A stretch of DNA of 64,000 bases from positions 4,216,001 to 4,280,000 of the forward strand of contig NZ_CP113910.1 of the NCBI RefSeq assembly GCF_024701375.2. The letters are read 5' to 3'. A model generated the notes under the pieces. The model was not told the DNA's origin and did no database searches. It worked only from the letters and a program-made list of their open reading frames with translations. The position numbers were made by a program, and so were the translations under genes. This DNA comes from Streptomyces sp. KMM 9044 (GTDB lineage Bacteria; Actinomycetota; Actinomycetes; Streptomycetales; Streptomycetaceae). Positions 61,650-64,000 of the stretch are shown here, one piece after another; position 1 is the first letter of the stretch; every line of letters begins with the position of its first letter.

Positions 61650-61961
61650 TCAGACGGACAGGGGGGCGCCGAGCATCGCGGAAGCCCGCTGGAGCGGATC
61701 CACGGTCCTCGCGGGCGCGGCCTGGGGGGCGGCGGTGCGGCAGGTGAAGCCAAGCTGGGCCATGGCCCGGAGGACCTCACCGGCGCTGAAATCGCGGCGG
61801 TCCTGGTGGGTGATGACCTGGCCGACCTGCTTGGCGGGGTAGTGGCGACGCCCGATGATCACGGAGTCGCCTACGACCGGCTCGGGCTTGACGCCCTTCA
61901 TCGATTCCAGCACACCGTTCTTGGTGAGCTCGAACGGAAAGCGTGCGATGACACAACGCAT
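61650..61961 (-). CDS. small conserved hypothetical protein (cold-shock block)
   Basis: A 103-residue protein beginning MRCVIARFPFELTKNGVLESMKG, with VVGDSVIIGRRHYPAKQVGQVITHQDRRDFSAGEVLRAMAQLGFTC. It has the look of a soluble beta-alpha protein conserved next to DEAD-box helicases in Streptomyces, but no function is known to me. GAGGCATC precedes ATG. About 50 bases separate it from the CBS gene upstream on the same strand. Confidence 0.8.
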   Translation of the reverse strand: MRCVIARFPFELTKNGVLESMKGVKPEPVVGDSVIIGRRHYPAKQVGQVITHQDRRDFSAGEVLRAMAQLGFTCRTAAPQAAPARTVDPLQRASAMLGAPLSV

Positions 61962-62010
61962 GATGCCTCACAAGGAGAAGAAGGGGAGAGAGCCGACCCG
62001 GTGAAGCGGT

Positions 62011-62415
62011 TCAGCGGGAGCGGCCGAGGGCGCCCGGGACGTTGCCGTGTTCGTCGGCCACGGGACGGGCACCGGGCAGACGCCGCGGCACGGCGTGCCC
62101 GGCTCCGGCCGCCGTGGTCGGCGGCGAGGTGACGGGCCCGCCGCCGTCGGCGACGTCGCGCAGGCGGACCCGGTCCGTGTACCCGGTACTGTCCCGCACG
62201 GCGATGAGCCGGGCCCGGGTGACCAGGCCGGTGCACCGGCCGTCCTCGTCACGGACGAGGAGATGCCCCGTACGGGCGGCGGCCATGACGGACAGCGCCA
62301 CCTCGACGGTCATGCCGTCCCAGACCTGAGGACCGGCCGCGTCCACAGCATCGGCCGCTGTCCGGTGCACGGAGCTGGTGTGCGGGGAGCGGGACCGTGT
62401 CTGGACCAGCGTCAA
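62011..62415 (-). CDS. CBS-domain protein
   Basis: A 134-residue protein with a CBS-type core: VWDGMTVEVALSVMAAARTGHLLVRDEDGRCTGLVTRARLIAVRDS and RVRLRDVADG. The second half is short and P/G/A-rich, so this is a single CBS motif and would need to dimerise to make a nucleotide-binding Bateman module. The start is TTG at 62415, chosen because AGGAGG lies 6 bases upstream. It lies 51 bases downstream of the DEAD-box helicase and is likely in its operon. Confidence 0.82.
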   Translation of the reverse strand: MTLVQTRSRSPHTSSVHRTAADAVDAAGPQVWDGMTVEVALSVMAAARTGHLLVRDEDGRCTGLVTRARLIAVRDSTGYTDRVRLRDVADGGGPVTSPPTTAAGAGHAVPRRLPGARPVADEHGNVPGALGRSR

Positions 62416-62466
62416 GAGATGCCTCCTGCGGAGATGGGCCGGCTTCCTGATCGGGACGACGGGGGC

Positions 62467-63957
62467 CTAGGCTGCCGCGTCGGAGACGGACTGCCGTGCG
62501 GGCGCGCGCCGGGTGGCCGAAGCCGGGCGGCGCCGGCCGCGGGTGGAGCGGCGCTTGGGGCGTTCGGCCACCGGCGCGGTGATGACGACCGGGATGCCGG
62601 AGGGGGCCTGGGCGCCGGTGATGCGGTGCAGGGCCTCCGTGCCGGCGCGGACCTGGGTCGTCTGCGGGACGATGCCGGCCGTCACCATGAGGCGGGTCAT
62701 GGCGCGGCGCTGGTTCGGGGTGACCAGGGTGACCACGCTGCCGGACTCCCCGGCGCGGGCGGTGCGGCCGCCGCGGTGGAGGTAGTCCTTGTGGTCCGTC
62801 GGAGGATCGACGTTGACGACGAGGTCGAGGCTGTCGACGTGGATGCCGCGCGCGGCGACGTTGGTCGCCACCAGCACGCTGACGTGCCCGTCCTTGAACT
62901 GCTTCAGCGTACGGGTGCGCTGCGGCTGCGACTTGCCTCCGTGCAGGGCGGCGGCCCGTACCCCGCTGTTCAGGAGGTGCTCGGTCAGGCGGTCGACGGC
63001 GTGCTTGGTGTCCAGGAACATGAGCACGCGGCCGTCGCGTGCGGCGATCTCGGTGGTGGCCGCGTGTTTGTCGGCGCCGTGGACGTGGAGCACGTGGTGC
63101 TCCATCGTCGTGACCGCGCCGGCCGACGGATCGACGGAGTGCACGACGGGGTCGTTCAGGTAGCGGCGCACGAGCAGATCGACGTTGCGGTCGAGCGTGG
63201 CGGAGAACAGCATGCGCTGGCCCTCGGGGCGGACCTGGTCGAGCAGGGCCGTGACCTGCGGCATGAAGCCCATGTCGGCCATCTGGTCCGCCTCGTCGAG
63301 GACGGTGACGGAAACCTGGTCCAGTCGGCAGTCGCCGCGGTCGATGAGGTCCTTGAGACGTCCGGGGGTGGCGACGACGACCTCGACGCCGCCGCGCAGC
63401 GCGTGGGCCTGCCTGCCGATCGGCATCCCTCCCACGACCGTGGCCAGGCGCAGCCTCACGGAGCGGGCATACGGAGTGAGCGCGTCGGTGACCTGCTGCG
63501 CCAGCTCACGCGTCGGTACGAGGACCAGCCCCAGCGGCTGCCGGGCCTCGGCGCGCCGGCCGGCCGTACGGGCCAGCAGGGCCAGCCCGAAGGCGAGGGT
63601 CTTGCCGGAACCGGTGCGCCCCCGGCCGAGGACGTCGCGGCCGGCGAGGGAGTTCGGCAGCGTCGCGGCCTGGATCGGGAACGGTACGCTCACGCCCTCC
63701 GCGCCGAGCGCGGCCAGCAGCTCCGCGGGCATGTCGAGGTCGGCGAAGCCCGCCACGGCGGGAAGCGCCGGGGTGATCGTCCGGGGGAGAGCGAACTCAC
63801 CCGACAACGCGGAGGGCCGACGGCTGTGACCGCCGGAGCGGACCGGCCCGCCGGAGCGGCCCGGGACCGATGAGCCGAACCGTTTGCCGCTCCTCCCCGG
63901 ATCGGCGCCGCCCGTACGGGTGCGGGGGAATCGGTCGTTCGTGCGTGTGCGGTTCAT
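62467..63957 (-). CDS. DEAD-box ATP-dependent RNA helicase
   Basis: A 496-residue RNA helicase of cold-shock type. Motifs in order: FPIQAATLP (Q motif), GRTGSGKT (I), PTRELAQQ (Ia), TPGR (Ib), LDEADQM (II), SAT (III), ARGIH (V) and HRGGRTARAG (VI, where most members have RTGRAG). The first 60 residues are a basic R/G-rich arm and the last 50 a basic tail (KRRSTRGRRRPASATRR), both probable RNA-binding tails. ATG at 63957 is preferred since AGGAAGG lies 6 bases ahead; ATG 63981 would add eight residues. It should unwind structured RNA, for instance at low temperature. Confidence 0.93.
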   Translation of the reverse strand: MNRTRTNDRFPRTRTGGADPGRSGKRFGSSVPGRSGGPVRSGGHSRRPSALSGEFALPRTITPALPAVAGFADLDMPAELLAALGAEGVSVPFPIQAATLPNSLAGRDVLGRGRTGSGKTLAFGLALLARTAGRRAEARQPLGLVLVPTRELAQQVTDALTPYARSVRLRLATVVGGMPIGRQAHALRGGVEVVVATPGRLKDLIDRGDCRLDQVSVTVLDEADQMADMGFMPQVTALLDQVRPEGQRMLFSATLDRNVDLLVRRYLNDPVVHSVDPSAGAVTTMEHHVLHVHGADKHAATTEIAARDGRVLMFLDTKHAVDRLTEHLLNSGVRAAALHGGKSQPQRTRTLKQFKDGHVSVLVATNVAARGIHVDSLDLVVNVDPPTDHKDYLHRGGRTARAGESGSVVTLVTPNQRRAMTRLMVTAGIVPQTTQVRAGTEALHRITGAQAPSGIPVVITAPVAERPKRRSTRGRRRPASATRRAPARQSVSDAAA

Positions 63958-64000
63958 GGGGGACCTTCCTCGATACGGCACATATCAAGGAATTCCCGCA

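Overview
The window is a piece of a Streptomyces chromosome. It has very high GC content, strong third-position G/C bias, GTG and TTG starts, GGAGG-type ribosome sites, mycothiol- and F420-linked enzymes, and the diagnostic afsK-afsS-afsR regulatory cluster together with dmdR1. Gene content and order from the left end to about 57.7 kb match, from memory, the SCO4380-SCO4445 part of Streptomyces coelicolor; no alignment was run.

Layout. 1-6.7 kb: a translationally coupled acyl-CoA operon (biotin-dependent carboxylase beta and alpha subunits, acyl-CoA dehydrogenase, cinnamate/coumarate-type CoA ligase, enoyl-CoA hydratase) closed by its TetR regulator. 6.7-11.2 kb: PdxH, divergent citrate synthase, a candidate small RNA/micro-ORF, a decayed RidA gene and a PAS-GAF protein. 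11.3-14.4 kb: a SIS-domain protein, the iron regulator DmdR1 and an alpha/beta hydrolase carrying the only in-frame TTA codon I found. 15-19.4 kb: a primase/polymerase-like protein with an expanding repeat tail, an XRE-type regulator and a membrane protein with ATQF motifs. 19.5-27.2 kb: a substrate-binding lipoprotein, an SCO4402-family protein, PurU, a 12-copy tandem repeat, then a sigma/anti-sigma/anti-anti-sigma group with an EF-hand protein and an ATP-binding anti-sigma-type kinase. 27.8-32.4 kb: flavin- and F420-type oxidoreductases, a TetR regulator and a VOC protein.

32.6-39.1 kb is the regulatory centre. AfsK is a Ser/Thr kinase with a beta-propeller tail. AfsR is a large SARP-NB-ARC-TPR activator and the known AfsK target in S. 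coelicolor. AfsS is the 63-residue effector whose promoter carries a SARP-type direct repeat. A 141-bp inverted-repeat element sits exactly on the afsS stop codon.

39.5-54.9 kb: an LLM flavoprotein and FbiC (F420 biosynthesis), a probable inactive L,D-transpeptidase-like protein, a junction of two broken genes, an ADP-ribosylglycohydrolase-like protein lacking metal ligands, a sodium symporter, a large membrane protein, a D,D-carboxypeptidase, a GPP34 protein and an XRE/DUF397 pair. 55-56.2 kb: a decayed MerR gene and three adjacent inverted-repeat elements. 56.2-64 kb: glutathione peroxidase, a DUF574 methyltransferase, a SnoaL-like protein, a CaCA-type cation antiporter and a cold-shock-like block (MerR, small conserved protein, CBS protein, DEAD-box helicase). 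The order changes from that of S. coelicolor around 57.7-59 kb, so a rearrangement or island edge may lie there.
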